Source: CAJKWP01 sp050943075 (lineage in GTDB: Bacteria > Bacillota > Clostridia > Christensenellales > UBA1242). From it: DNA of 7,408 bases. The stretch is taken from the NCBI GenBank assembly GCA_050943075.1, contig JBMNOM010000043.1:1-7408 (forward strand). The letters are read 5' to 3'. How positions within the stretch are numbered: position 1 is the stretch's first letter; each line of letters opens with the position of its first letter. This document shows positions 1-6,616 of the stretch, in pieces. The position numbers and the translations under genes are program-made. Below the pieces are notes generated by a model. The model saw only the letters and a list, made by a program, of their open reading frames with translations. It ran no database searches and was not told the origin of the DNA.

Positions 1-701
1 GGAGAAATCATATAAAGCCAAGAATTTGCTGTGGCATTTGATAAAATGAATTGCAAAGGCAAATAGTTAAATGTTGCAAATGGCACAATGAATGTGAAGA
101 AAATTTTGAAAGGTTTTGCGTATATATCAAGTGGATATGTTGTTAACTCTTGCCCGCCGTGTGTAAAAATATTAACAACTTCGTTTGCAGAAACTGTGAA
201 AACAGTGAAAGCCGACGACAATAAAAACACTCCAAAGAAAATCACCACACCGCTTGCAATCATTAAAACAAGTGTAAGTAATTTTAAAAATGTCCAGTTA
301 ATGCTTCCTGTTAAAACAACAACAATCAAAATAACCAAACTTAAAATAACTCTGCCCAATTTTCCAAATTCAATTTTTTGCCCAAGCACTTGCAACACAA
401 TTGAGCGTGGCCTTAAAAGCAAAACGTCCAAGTTGCCTTTCAGAATTAAATCGTCAAAATGGTCAAACCCTCTAAACAAAAACTCTGCCAATGCATACAC
501 CATTGTGGAAACAGAAAATGTCACAAGCACATCGCTGAAAGTGTAGCCTGCAACCGTGTCAAATTTGCTGAAAATTAAAATGAAGGAAAACAACATGCTA
601 ACAACAGCCAAGGAACTAACAAACATATTCATAAAAGTTGCTGCTCTGTATTGCAAAGAAGATTTCATTTGATGACGTAAATATTTAAAATACATTTTCA
701 T
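1..701 (-). CDS. ABC-2-type exporter permease, second subunit (C-terminus cut by window edge)
   Basis: Integral membrane subunit of an ABC exporter, matching the COG3694-type permease that accompanies COG4586 ATPases; substrate unknown. The visible 233 residues start MKMYFKYLRHQMKSSLQYRA and contain hydrophobic segments at about 24-45, 57-75, 115-131, 140-170 and 198-212. Two features recur in the partner permease: a G-N-L-D-x-L-L-L-R-P-R loop at about 89-99 and a late P-F-x-x-x-x-Y-x-P segment at about 207-215. The ATG at 699-701 lies 1 base after the stop of the preceding permease (703-705) and has a strong AAGGAGG site inside the end of that gene, so the two are co-translated. The reading frame is open to base 3 and the gene continues beyond the window. 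Family call is confident; exact subfamily is from memory of sequence features, not a search. Confidence 0.88.
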   Translation of the reverse strand, partial: MKMYFKYLRHQMKSSLQYRAATFMNMFVSSLAVVSMLFSFILIFSKFDTVAGYTFSDVLVTFSVSTMVYALAEFLFRGFDHFDDLILKGNLDVLLLRPRSIVLQVLGQKIEFGKLGRVILSLVILIVVVLTGSINWTFLKLLTLVLMIASGVVIFFGVFLLSSAFTVFTVSANEVVNIFTHGGQELTTYPLDIYAKPFKIFFTFIVPFATFNYLPLQFILSNATANSWLYMIS

Positions 702-702
702 A

Positions 703-1506
703 TTAACCTCCTTGCACCACAAGTTTGTTTGTGCGTTTTTTAACAAAAAATTTTCCAAAAATCATTAATGCCACAAGCCACAAAACTTGAATGCCAATAA
801 ACATTAGTGCCTCGCGCGGGTCTATGCTTCCCACATAAATTCTAAATGGCAAATCCACCACATATCTAAATGGGAAGAAGTTTGCAAGTTTTTGAAACCA
901 CATTGGGAAAAGTGGCAATGGAACAATTTGCCCAGCAAAAAGTGAGGCAACTGCATTGATAATTCCAAACACCGCACCTGCAGAAAGTGTCATTGTAACA
1001 ATGGTGTAAGAGATGATTGAAATTGTGACAATTAAAACAGACGAGATGAAAAATGACAAGATGAACAACAATAAGTTAATCCAGCTCGCTGGAAGCATCA
1101 AGCCCCAACCTGCTGGCAAAAGCAAAACAACCAAAAGCAAAATTGGCGCACGGAAAAGCACTTTTGCAACGTTGGATGAATACATGTCATAAAACCATTG
1201 ATTATACATTTTAACTGGTTTAATAAGTCCATAAGAAATGTCGCCATTCAAAATTTGTGACAAAATGTGGTGGTGTGAATTGTAGAAAATGAACATTGGA
1301 TAAAACACTTGTCTAAGCCAAATGTATGATGACATTTGCGGAATTGAAAAACCAGAAGAACTTGAAGTTCCCAAAAATGCCATAAACACCATAATTTGCA
1401 TAAACCCAAAAAAGATTTGTGTTGCTGTCCCGCTGAGTGCAGCAGATCTGTATTGCGCTTGTTTTGCAAAATTGATTTTGAAGTAAATTTTAAATTGTTT
1501 GGTCAT
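703..1506 (-). CDS. ABC-2-type exporter permease, first subunit
   Basis: Membrane subunit of the ABC exporter, 267 aa, resembling the COG4587 (YadH-type, DUF990-like) permease family. A basic N-terminus (MTKQFKIYFKINFAKQAQYR) precedes about six hydrophobic segments, at roughly 28-46, 60-76, 117-133, 143-170, 172-193 and 233-251. The loop G-D-I-S-Y-G-L-I-K-P (88-97) and the segment F-F-P-F-R-Y-V-V-D-L-P (210-220) match the equivalent places in the following permease, as expected for a heterodimeric pore. The tail is basic (KKRTNK) and probably cytoplasmic. Its ATG overlaps the TGA of the ATPase gene as ATGA (1503-1506), which implies translational coupling. It acts with the ATPase in the cytoplasmic membrane. 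The transported compound cannot be read from the sequence. Confidence 0.9.
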   Translation of the reverse strand: MTKQFKIYFKINFAKQAQYRSAALSGTATQIFFGFMQIMVFMAFLGTSSSSGFSIPQMSSYIWLRQVFYPMFIFYNSHHHILSQILNGDISYGLIKPVKMYNQWFYDMYSSNVAKVLFRAPILLLVVLLLPAGWGLMLPASWINLLLFILSFFISSVLIVTISIISYTIVTMTLSAGAVFGIINAVASLFAGQIVPLPLFPMWFQKLANFFPFRYVVDLPFRIYVGSIDPREALMFIGIQVLWLVALMIFGKFFVKKRTNKLVVQGG

Positions 1507-2486
1507 ATTCCAAACTCCTTATAAAGCGAAGCAATCACTTCTTCAATTTCAATGCCTGCCACATTAACATCAGAAACTTTATATTTCTTTTCAATGTCTG
1601 AAATGAAAGTTGTGAGTTTAAAATTTTCTTTGTCGCTTTTAAACACGGCGCTGGTGCGGTTTTGTTTAACAACTTCATATCCATCAAGACAAACATCTTC
1701 TTGTGGCTGTTCAAATTGCACTTCAATGTTTTTAATTTTGGAATATTTGTTTTTAATGTTCACAAATGGTCCGTCGTAAAGCACTTGCCCTTTTCCAATT
1801 AAAATCACGCGGTCAATAAGTGCTTCAATGTCATTCATGTCGTGTGTTGTTAAAATGACGGTAACATTGGTTTCTTTATTAATTGTTTTAATGAAATTTC
1901 TAACCGCAAGTTTGCTCACAGAATCAAGCCCAATTGTTGGCTCGTCCAAGAAAAGCACTTTTGGGCTGTGCAAAAGCGCAGCAGCAATTTCGCAACGCAT
2001 TTTTTGCCCAAGTGAAAGTTGACGAAGTGGAATGTTAAGCAAATCTTTAATGTCAAGCTGGGTTGTTAAGCGCTCCAAATTACTTTCATACATTTCGTTC
2101 GGAATTTTGTAAATTTCTTTCAAAAGTTGAAACGAGTCAATAATTGGCACATCCCACGACAAGTTGCTTCTTTGCCCAAAAACAGCGCCAATGTGTTTAA
2201 CGTATTTTTCTCTTTCTTTCCATGGCACAAAACCATTAATTCCACATGTCCCGCCATTGTTGTCTGGGGTTAAAATTCCGCACATAATTTTAATTGTTGT
2301 GCTTTTTCCCGCGCCGTTTGGCCCAATATAGCCGACAATCTCGCCTTCGTTAATTTTAAAACTTGCATTTTTCAGCGCTTGTTTATATTTATATTTTCTG
2401 AAAAACAACGACTTAAAAGCCCCGAAGAACCCTTTGTTTCTTTCTGCAATTTTATAGGTTTTGGAAATATTGTTTAATTCAATCAT
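1503..2486 (-). CDS. ABC exporter ATPase subunit (COG4586 type)
   Basis: Cytoplasmic nucleotide-binding subunit that powers the two downstream permeases. The 327-aa protein has a complete set of motifs: Walker A GPNGAGKST (55-63), Q-loop near Q105 (GAVFGQRSNLSWD), signature LSLGQ (157-161), Walker B VLFLDEP (177-183), D-loop (GLD, 186-188) and switch histidine H215 (TTHD). An insertion of about 20 residues after the N-terminal strand (NKGFFGAFKSLFFRKYKYKQ) is characteristic of the COG4586 group. Residues about 245-327 form a C-terminal accessory domain. I chose the ATG at 2484-2486, not the upstream in-frame start at 2543: it has an AAGGGG site at 2493-2498 and begins with the family's usual MIELNNISKTY. 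The upstream extension is hydrophobic and covers the promoter region. First gene of the operon. Confidence 0.93.
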   Translation of the reverse strand: MIELNNISKTYKIAERNKGFFGAFKSLFFRKYKYKQALKNASFKINEGEIVGYIGPNGAGKSTTIKIMCGILTPDNNGGTCGINGFVPWKEREKYVKHIGAVFGQRSNLSWDVPIIDSFQLLKEIYKIPNEMYESNLERLTTQLDIKDLLNIPLRQLSLGQKMRCEIAAALLHSPKVLFLDEPTIGLDSVSKLAVRNFIKTINKETNVTVILTTHDMNDIEALIDRVILIGKGQVLYDGPFVNIKNKYSKIKNIEVQFEQPQEDVCLDGYEVVKQNRTSAVFKSDKENFKLTTFISDIEKKYKVSDVNVAGIEIEEVIASLYKEFGI

Positions 2487-2492
2487 TTTTGT

Positions 2493-2498
2493 CCCCTT
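2493..2498 (-). promoter_or_regulatory. Ribosome binding site deciding the ATPase start
   Basis: AAGGGG on the minus strand, 6 bases before the ATG at 2484-2486. It supports the 327-aa start over the longer in-frame alternative beginning at 2543. Confidence 0.75.
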
Positions 2499-2511
2499 GT
2501 AAATTTTTGTA

Positions 2512-2517
2512 ATTATA
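2512..2517 (-). promoter_or_regulatory. Possible -10 box for the ABC exporter operon
   Basis: A perfect TATAAT on the minus strand, about 26 bases before the ATPase ATG. No good -35 box stands 16-18 bases upstream (the hexamer at 17 bases is ATAGGC), so the call rests on the -10 alone. It lies just downstream of the terminator hairpin of the preceding gene, where an operon promoter would be expected. Confidence 0.4.
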
Positions 2518-2525
2518 ACTATAAT

Positions 2526-2582
2526 AAAAAACAAGCCTATCACAAAGAAAATTTTAAAATTTTTATTGATAAAGCTTGTTTT
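2526..2582 (-). terminator. Rho-independent terminator after the 131-aa gene
   Basis: On the minus strand, AAAACAAGC (2574-2582) pairs with GCTTGTTTT (2528-2536). The stem can extend inward through TATCA/TGATA, and AAAATTTT palindromic sequence fills the long loop. The 3' arm runs into six Ts (2526-2531). It starts 5 bases after the stop of the gene at 2587-2982, so it probably ends that transcript before the ABC operon. The loop is long, which lowers confidence. Confidence 0.6.
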
Positions 2583-2586
2583 ATTT

Positions 2587-2982
2587 TTATTTTTCTAATC
2601 CTTCTTTACATTCACATTTCTTAGCCAATTTTTTTTCCCAATTACTTAAAAGTTCTGGTGCAATTGCAACAACTTTTTCTGTGATTTCCTTAAGTGTATC
2701 AACCACTTCTTGGTTTGCCCTGTTAAATAAATTGTGCCAATTTATCATTAACAAACCTTGTTTTGCCGCGCCTGTTAAAATGTAAATTTGTTTGAAGAGG
2801 TTGCATTTGTCTTCGTGTGAAATGTTTGCATTTTCTGTGCAAAATCTTTCTTTGATGTAGTTTGATTCAATGTAGCCTTTAATAATTTGTTCGCTTCTTA
2901 AATATTTGTTTAAATTTTTTGAAATGCTGTAATCAATTTTGTTTTCTTTTGTAAAAACTGTGTAAATTTTGTTTTCAGCCAT
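2587..2982 (-). CDS. Hypothetical protein, 131 aa
   Basis: I do not recognise this family. The protein is hydrophilic, has no signal peptide or membrane segment, and is probably cytoplasmic and mostly helical. It is rich in K, E and N. It has four cysteines, C48, C60, C123 and C125; the last two form a C-E-C near the basic end (KKCECKEGLEK), too few and too spread to claim a metal site. The central part (YILTGAAKQGLLMINWHNLF, 67-86) is its most hydrophobic stretch. The start is well supported: ATG at 2980-2982, AAGGGGAG at 2987-2994, and a strong promoter just upstream. It has its own promoter and terminator and so looks monocistronic between the surface-protein operon and the exporter. No link to either is shown. 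Confidence 0.8.
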   Translation of the reverse strand: MAENKIYTVFTKENKIDYSISKNLNKYLRSEQIIKGYIESNYIKERFCTENANISHEDKCNLFKQIYILTGAAKQGLLMINWHNLFNRANQEVVDTLKEITEKVVAIAPELLSNWEKKLAKKCECKEGLEK

Positions 2983-3008
2983 TTAACTCCCCTTTTAATC
3001 CTGATTTT

Positions 3009-3037
3009 ATTATACAATACATCTTTGCCAAAATCAA
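3009..3037 (-). promoter_or_regulatory. Sigma-A promoter of the 131-aa gene
   Basis: On the minus strand, -35 TTGATT (3032-3037), a 17-base spacer and -10 TATAAT (3009-3014). The -10 ends 14 bases before the Shine-Dalgarno site of the downstream gene, so the leader is very short. This is the best consensus promoter in the window. Confidence 0.8.
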
Positions 3038-3066
3038 CACTGTTTTTTTGTTAAAATAACACAAAT

Positions 3067-4492
3067 TTATTTGCCTCTGTTATAAATATTAATTTGAATT
3101 TTGCTTGTTTGCAAAATTGCAATGGATGAAAAATTAATTTTTTCAATTTCGCCATAGTTGTAAACTTGAATGTAGCTTGCGCCATTTGAGGAAACAATTT
3201 GCCCAATTTTGCTTGAAAGCCCAATTGAAACTCTTGTGTTTGGAGTCCACAGTCATTGTTGCAAGTTCTTCACCTTCGCTTGTGCGCTTGCTAACTGTCA
3301 CGCCATATTGATAATATCCATAAGTTTGCGTGTTGTTTTCGTCAAGCAAGCAATTAACATAAAATCTGCCACTTGCCCCTTGTCCCACTGTTCCCAAAAT
3401 CACAGAATGAGCCCCGCCCGAGCCCAAAAGCCTAAAGGTTGCATTTGGTGCGTCAATAATCAAGTCGCCATAAACACTTAAAACAGAATTGTTTGAAACA
3501 TCAAGTGTGATGCTTCCAGCAACTGCAACGTCGTAGGCAAAATTTCCAGCAATGCTTAAATTATAGCCGTTCAAATAAATATTAATTCTTCTTGTGATTG
3601 TAATATTTCTTGAAATTATAATGTTGTTTGAAAGATAGATATTATCACCATTAGAAGCGCCATAAACTGCGCTGATGAAAGCATCCGCGCTTGAAACATA
3701 AACAGATGTGCCACTTTCTTGGCTGTCGTCATTTGGTGCGTTTTCTTGTTTAATTGTGATGATTGAATTAATTTTGATTTCGCGTTCTTCTCTTAACAAC
3801 GCATTATATTGTGTTAAAAGTTCGGTTGGCATTTCTGCAACAGCAATGTCAAGCCTGTAAAAAGTTGAGCTTCCAACAACTGTTGTGTCCATGTTAATTG
3901 TGGTTAAATTTGAAGTTATGCTTGTGCCATTTTCAACAATATTGTTAATGTATGAACCAACATTTTGTTCAATTTCTAATTGATAATCAGCATTATATTG
4001 CGCAAGTTTTTCGCGGTTTGTGTCAAATGAAAGTGAGGAAACATTTTGTGTTATGTCCACCACTTGATAGTAATAATAACTCAAAAAAGTTGTGATGTTA
4101 TCGTTGTCGTAAGTTGTTTTTAAAATCGACTTTAAGTTAATTGTTCCTGTGTTTTCAACTTCAAGATAAATTGAAGTGCAAACATTGGAATACCATTTCT
4201 TTTCAATCATGTTAAACGCTGTTAAGTTTGTGCCATTTGAGACAATAACTTTTGCGTCGGTTAAGCCGTCAATAAAGTTGTCAATATTTGCAGAGTCGTC
4301 ATAGTTTTCATAAATTCTTGCAATGGCAGAAAGATTGCGAAGGCCCAAATTGCCACCCAAATTAACCAAAATAGAGGAAAACCAGGCGTATGTTGCGGTC
4401 ATGCCAAAAATCAAAGATATTAAAATGAAATATGCAGATAGAAAAAATGTTTTTGGTTTTTTCATTTTTCCAAACCTTGATTTTGCTCTCAA
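3067..4492 (-). pseudogene. Protein Z: SipW-type signal peptide surface protein with beta-helix-like region, frameshifted near the C-terminus
   Basis: Secreted or surface protein, third in the X-Y-Z cassette, about 474 aa when repaired. I chose the TTG at 4490-4492 because an AGGAGGG site (4498-4504) lies 5 bases before it; the in-frame ATG at 4463-4465 lacks one. A hydrophobic segment (about 16-33) ends in T-Y-A-W-F-S (34-39), the pattern of signal peptides cut by SipW-type peptidases (TasA/camelysin class). Residues about 45-245 are an unrecognised ectodomain. A polar linker (249-262) leads to short beta repeats (about 264-363: IYLSNNIII, ITITRRINIYLNGYNL, ITLDV, LIIDA) like a right-handed beta-helix. 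Near 3242-3244 the frame breaks. In the unshifted frame it would end at 3143 with an atypical W/K-rich tail. Skipping one base gives TVDSNTRVSIGLSSKIGQIV and runs to a TAA at 3067-3069, a typical extracellular sequence ending NIYNRGK. Confidence 0.75.
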
Positions 4493-4497
4493 GCCTT

Positions 4498-4504
4498 CCC
4501 TCCT
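4498..4504 (-). promoter_or_regulatory. Ribosome binding site deciding the TTG start of protein Z
   Basis: AGGAGGG on the minus strand, 5 bases before TTG at 4490-4492. It sits in the 53-base gap after the repaired stop of gene Y (4546-4548), so Z probably shares the Y transcript. Confidence 0.75.
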
Positions 4505-4545
4505 CTTAAGCAATTTTAGGTTTTGTTAACCAATTTTAAATGATT

Positions 4546-5158
4546 TTATGAGTTATATGTTAATGTCACATTTCCCAAACTGATGAATGCATTTGCAATT
4601 TCAAGTGTTGCGCTGGTGTCAATGTAAACATACCAAAAAATTTCAAGTGTGGTGTTTGCCTCAATTGTAAAATTTGTAAGCAGTGGCAAACTGTCAATTT
4701 TAAATTTGTTTTTCCTTCAATAAGTTTTTCAATTTCAGTGTAAGATTCCTTGAAGCAACAGGTTCGTTTTTTCCAAAGAATAAGTATGGGGCAAGTGAAA
4801 CTGAATATTGCACATTTTGCAAATATAAACTGGAAACTGATTTGTTTGTTTCGGAATTGTTTTTAACTTCAGTTTTAATATAAACATAACTTCCAGGTTG
4901 CAGGTTTGCTTCAGCAAAACCAGATGATTCTGTAATCATAACGTAGTTAAATTTTCCATCTCCAGTTTAATGCCATAGTAATTTGTAATTTCTAAATTTG
5001 CGGCGCCAATGTAAAGTTGTTTTATATGCCATTGTTTTCCCTTGATAACCCTGTCCGCTAAACCAAGCAAACACAGCCACAGATCCAACAATAATTGAAA
5101 GGCAAAACAACAAAACAAAGTTCATATAAATTGCTGTTTTAACAGTATTTTTATTCAT
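4546..5158 (-). pseudogene. Protein Y: SipW-type signal peptide surface protein, broken by four frameshifts
   Basis: Remnant or mis-sequenced gene for a small secreted protein in the TasA/camelysin-like style. The ATG (5156-5158) has an AGGTGA site and overlaps the end of gene X by 8 bases. The N-terminus (MNKNTVKTAIYMNFVLLFCL) leads through a hydrophobic stretch to F-A-W-F-S (30-34), the SipW-type cleavage region. The frame then shifts four times: an extra A in the run at 5020-5023, a missing A at 4966-4968, a missing G at 4748-4749 and a missing A at 4709-4713. Repairing these gives about 204 continuous residues: MAYKQLYIGAANLEITNYYG, then GDGKFNYVMITESSGFAEAN, then SYTEIEKLIEGKNKFKIDSL, ending NAFISLGNVTLTYNS with TAA at 4546-4548. 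The repaired length is exactly divisible by three. The C-terminal FWYVYIDTSATLEIANAFIS resembles the end of other small SipW-signal proteins, from memory only. Confidence 0.8.
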
Positions 5159-5723
5159 TTATCACCTCGCTTTCGGCAATGTTGTCAAAGAATAGCGAAA
5201 TGTCCAAAAGTGATGCTGCAATTTCATCTGTGCAAAGCACATCTCCACCTTCAAGCCAAATTCTAACAGTCACATTAATTGGTTTGTTTTCTTCCAAATA
5301 GTAAAGCGTTCTGGCAAGGTTGAAATTTGAGTTTTCATCATATCCACTGTAAGAAGCAAACGTGCCGCTGGGCTGTCCTCTGGTAATTCCAACTTTTGTG
5401 TCTGGGTCAACATATTCAACCGCTTTTGTGCCAAAGTTGCCATTAAATTCAGACCTATTTCCAATAATTTTGGTTTGCCCTTCTGCAGAATCTCCAAAAG
5501 TTAAAGAAACTCTAATTGCATAATTCAATTGCCCGTCTTCGCCCTTAATGTATGATTTTGAATCATCAAAAACCAAATATTTGATTAAACCCTTCAAAAG
5601 AACACAAACAAAAAAAACAACACTTTTACCCAACAAAATTGTTAAGTCCGCCCCATAAAAATTGTGCCTTTTAAAACATTTCAACCAAAAAAAATAAAGG
5701 ATTTTTAAAACATAAATAAGCAA
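5151..5723 (-). pseudogene. Protein X: C-terminal domain of a secreted SipW-cassette protein, N-terminus apparently lost
   Basis: First gene of the X-Y-Z cassette. Only about 140 residues (from V51 of the open frame, 5151 to about 5573) look like real protein: SKSYIKGEDGQLNYAIRVSL, then NVTVRIWLEGGDVLCTDEIA, ending LFFDNIAESEVINE. The N-Y-A-I-R-V-S strand and W-L-E-G-G-D-x-x-C motif (156-164) resemble, from memory, C-terminal domains of secreted SipW-signal proteins in gut Firmicutes. The frame stays open upstream to a TTG at 5721-5723, but that part (FFWLKCFKRHNFYGADLTIL) lacks a Shine-Dalgarno site, a T/F-A-W-F-S motif and any sensible secretion signal. Only about 270 bases separate the domain from the terminator at 5847, too little for a normal signal plus N-terminal domain. 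I infer 5' truncation or rearrangement. Its TAA overlaps the start of Y, so they were one operon. Confidence 0.6.
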
Positions 5724-5846
5724 AGAAACCCACGCCTAAATTCATAAAAAATATTGCTGTTTTTCATTAGATTTTTTACCAATTTTTAAACCAGTAAAGT
5801 TCAAAAACAAAAAACCTCATATAAAAAATTAAAGGGAAAAACACAC
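5574..5846. other. AT-rich stretch without a credible gene upstream of the X domain
   Basis: Between the recognisable X domain and the terminator at 5847-5875 there is homopolymer-rich DNA with many A/T runs. On the minus strand several short frames exist (for example one beginning MKNSNIFYEFRRGF), but none has a ribosome binding site or resembles a SipW-type signal peptide. I could not find a consensus promoter for the X-Y-Z operon here, which fits a deletion or a misassembled junction. Confidence 0.5.
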
Positions 5847-5875
5847 AAAAAAACCACACAAAAAATGTGTGGTTT
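5847..5875 (-). terminator. Rho-independent terminator after the 170-aa gene
   Basis: Perfect 10-bp stem on the minus strand: AAACCACACA (5866-5875), 5-base loop, TGTGTGGTTT (5851-5860), then a T tract (5847-5853). It begins 13 bases past the stop at 5889-5891. It would insulate the X-Y-Z cassette from the gene upstream. Confidence 0.9.
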
Positions 5876-5888
5876 AAAATTAAAATTA

Positions 5889-6401
5889 TTAATTAAGGTG
5901 ATTTTCTCTGTTTTTGTTTCTTTTATTTTCGTATGTCAAAAGATAGTCAATCAAACTCTCAATAGGGCCTTCTGCGTCGTGTGGCCACAAGGTTTTATAC
6001 ACTTCATACATAAGTTTTTCCCCAGTATATGTAAGTGACGCAATTTTCACAGCCACTCTTCCTTCTGGTATATAAACAGAAACGTCAAATGCTGCATTTG
6101 CTTGCAAGTCAAACAACAAATATTCTGGCAAATATTGCATTAAAAATTTGTTTTTATATTCAAGTCCATCAAAAATTGCAGTGTTATAATTTTCTCTTTT
6201 ACTTGTTGCAAATTTATATTCTTCTTGATCTGGATTATCAAGAAAATGGTTATAAAATTGCCCACATAAAGTTAAATAAATATCTTGAACTTCGTCATGA
6301 CTAAAAACACGTCCATAATGCTTTGCATAATCTTGAACAACGTGCGTCAAATACATTCCAAGCCCTTTTGCTTTTAAAGTTAATCTGTCCAATTCTTCCA
6401 T
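5889..6401 (-). CDS. Hypothetical protein, 170 aa, paralogue of the neighbouring 163-aa protein
   Basis: I do not recognise the family. The protein is soluble, with no signal peptide or membrane segment. The N-terminal third looks helical (MEELDRLTLKAKGLGMYLTH, then VVQDYAKHYG) and the middle looks like beta strands (FDVSVYIPEGRVAVKIASL). It aligns along its whole length with the adjacent 163-aa protein. Shared positions include LTLK (7-10), Y-A-K-x-x-G (25-30), S-x-D-E (34-37), T-S-K (66-68), Y-L-P-E-x-x-L-F (90-97), F-D-V-x-V-Y-x-P-E (105-113) and a terminal E-N-H-x-N (166-170). The ATG at 6399-6401 has a GGGAGGGG site (6404-6411). Own promoter and terminator make it a single-gene unit. Conserved charged motifs suggest a real functional family; no activity can be assigned. 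Confidence 0.85.
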   Translation of the reverse strand: MEELDRLTLKAKGLGMYLTHVVQDYAKHYGRVFSHDEVQDIYLTLCGQFYNHFLDNPDQEEYKFATSKRENYNTAIFDGLEYKNKFLMQYLPEYLLFDLQANAAFDVSVYIPEGRVAVKIASLTYTGEKLMYEVYKTLWPHDAEGPIESLIDYLLTYENKRNKNRENHLN

Positions 6402-6423
6402 AGCCCCTCCCGCTTGTTCATCA

Positions 6424-6457
6424 ATTATAGGTTAACCCAAAAAGATGTAAATGTCAA
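6424..6457 (-). promoter_or_regulatory. Promoter of the 170-aa gene
   Basis: Minus strand: consensus -35 TTGACA (6452-6457), then TAACCT (6429-6434) at a 17-base spacing, immediately followed by ATAAT. A perfect TATAAT (6424-6429) also exists but at a 22-base spacing, too long for a usual sigma-A promoter. The same arrangement recurs before the paralogous gene, so the 17-base reading with a T-A-x-x-C-T -10 is preferred. Confidence 0.65.
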
Positions 6458-6542
6458 TAGCAAATTTTCAAAAAATAAAAAGGCCTAAAACTCATAAAAT
6501 TTCTTGCATTCAGCACTTCAATTTTTAATTAAAATCTCAAAT

Positions 6543-6571
6543 AAAAAACCCACACATTTAAGCGTGGGGTT
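6543..6571 (-). terminator. Rho-independent terminator after the 163-aa gene
   Basis: Minus strand: AACCCCACGC (6562-6571) pairs with GTGTGGGTT (6547-6555) with one bulged C and one G-T pair, loop TTAAAT, then six Ts (6543-6548). Its core (CCCAC/GTGGG) resembles the terminator of the paralogous gene at 5847-5875. Confidence 0.8.
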
Positions 6572-6616
6572 CATTAATTTAATTCACAATTTTTGGCAAG
6601 TTTTTGCCTAAAACTT

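Noticed and set aside
88..546. Plus-strand open frame of 152 codons
   Set aside because: It is antisense to the second permease, which has a strong ribosome site, coupling to its neighbour and clear membrane segments; the plus-strand product is low-complexity K/T/N-rich.
2487..2543. N-terminal extension of the ATPase (hydrophobic, IGLFFIIVIITKIYKG)
   Set aside because: It could look like a membrane anchor, but it covers the terminator arm and -10 region, and the internal ATG has a good ribosome site and the family's usual N-terminus.
3223..3260. Programmed ribosomal frameshift in gene Z
   Set aside because: No slippery heptamer, slow stop codon or downstream structure is evident, and the adjacent gene has similar one-base shifts that cannot all be programmed.
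3209..3481. Plus-strand open frame of 90 codons with several cysteines and histidines
   Set aside because: It lies antisense to gene Z, has no ribosome site, and its composition is what the reverse of a V/A/G-rich coding sequence yields.
4700..5118. Separate small proteins in different frames (79, 60 and 60 codons)
   Set aside because: They join end to end into one continuous SipW-type protein once four single-base run errors are repaired, so they are pieces of gene Y, not independent genes.
5841..5875. Possible short tandem repeat or CRISPR-like repeat of ACACA units
   Set aside because: The repeats are arms of a simple terminator hairpin and there are no spaced copies.
6035..6304. Plus-strand open frame of 89 codons
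   Set aside because: Antisense shadow of the 170-aa gene, without a ribosome site, and the minus-strand gene is supported by a paralogue.
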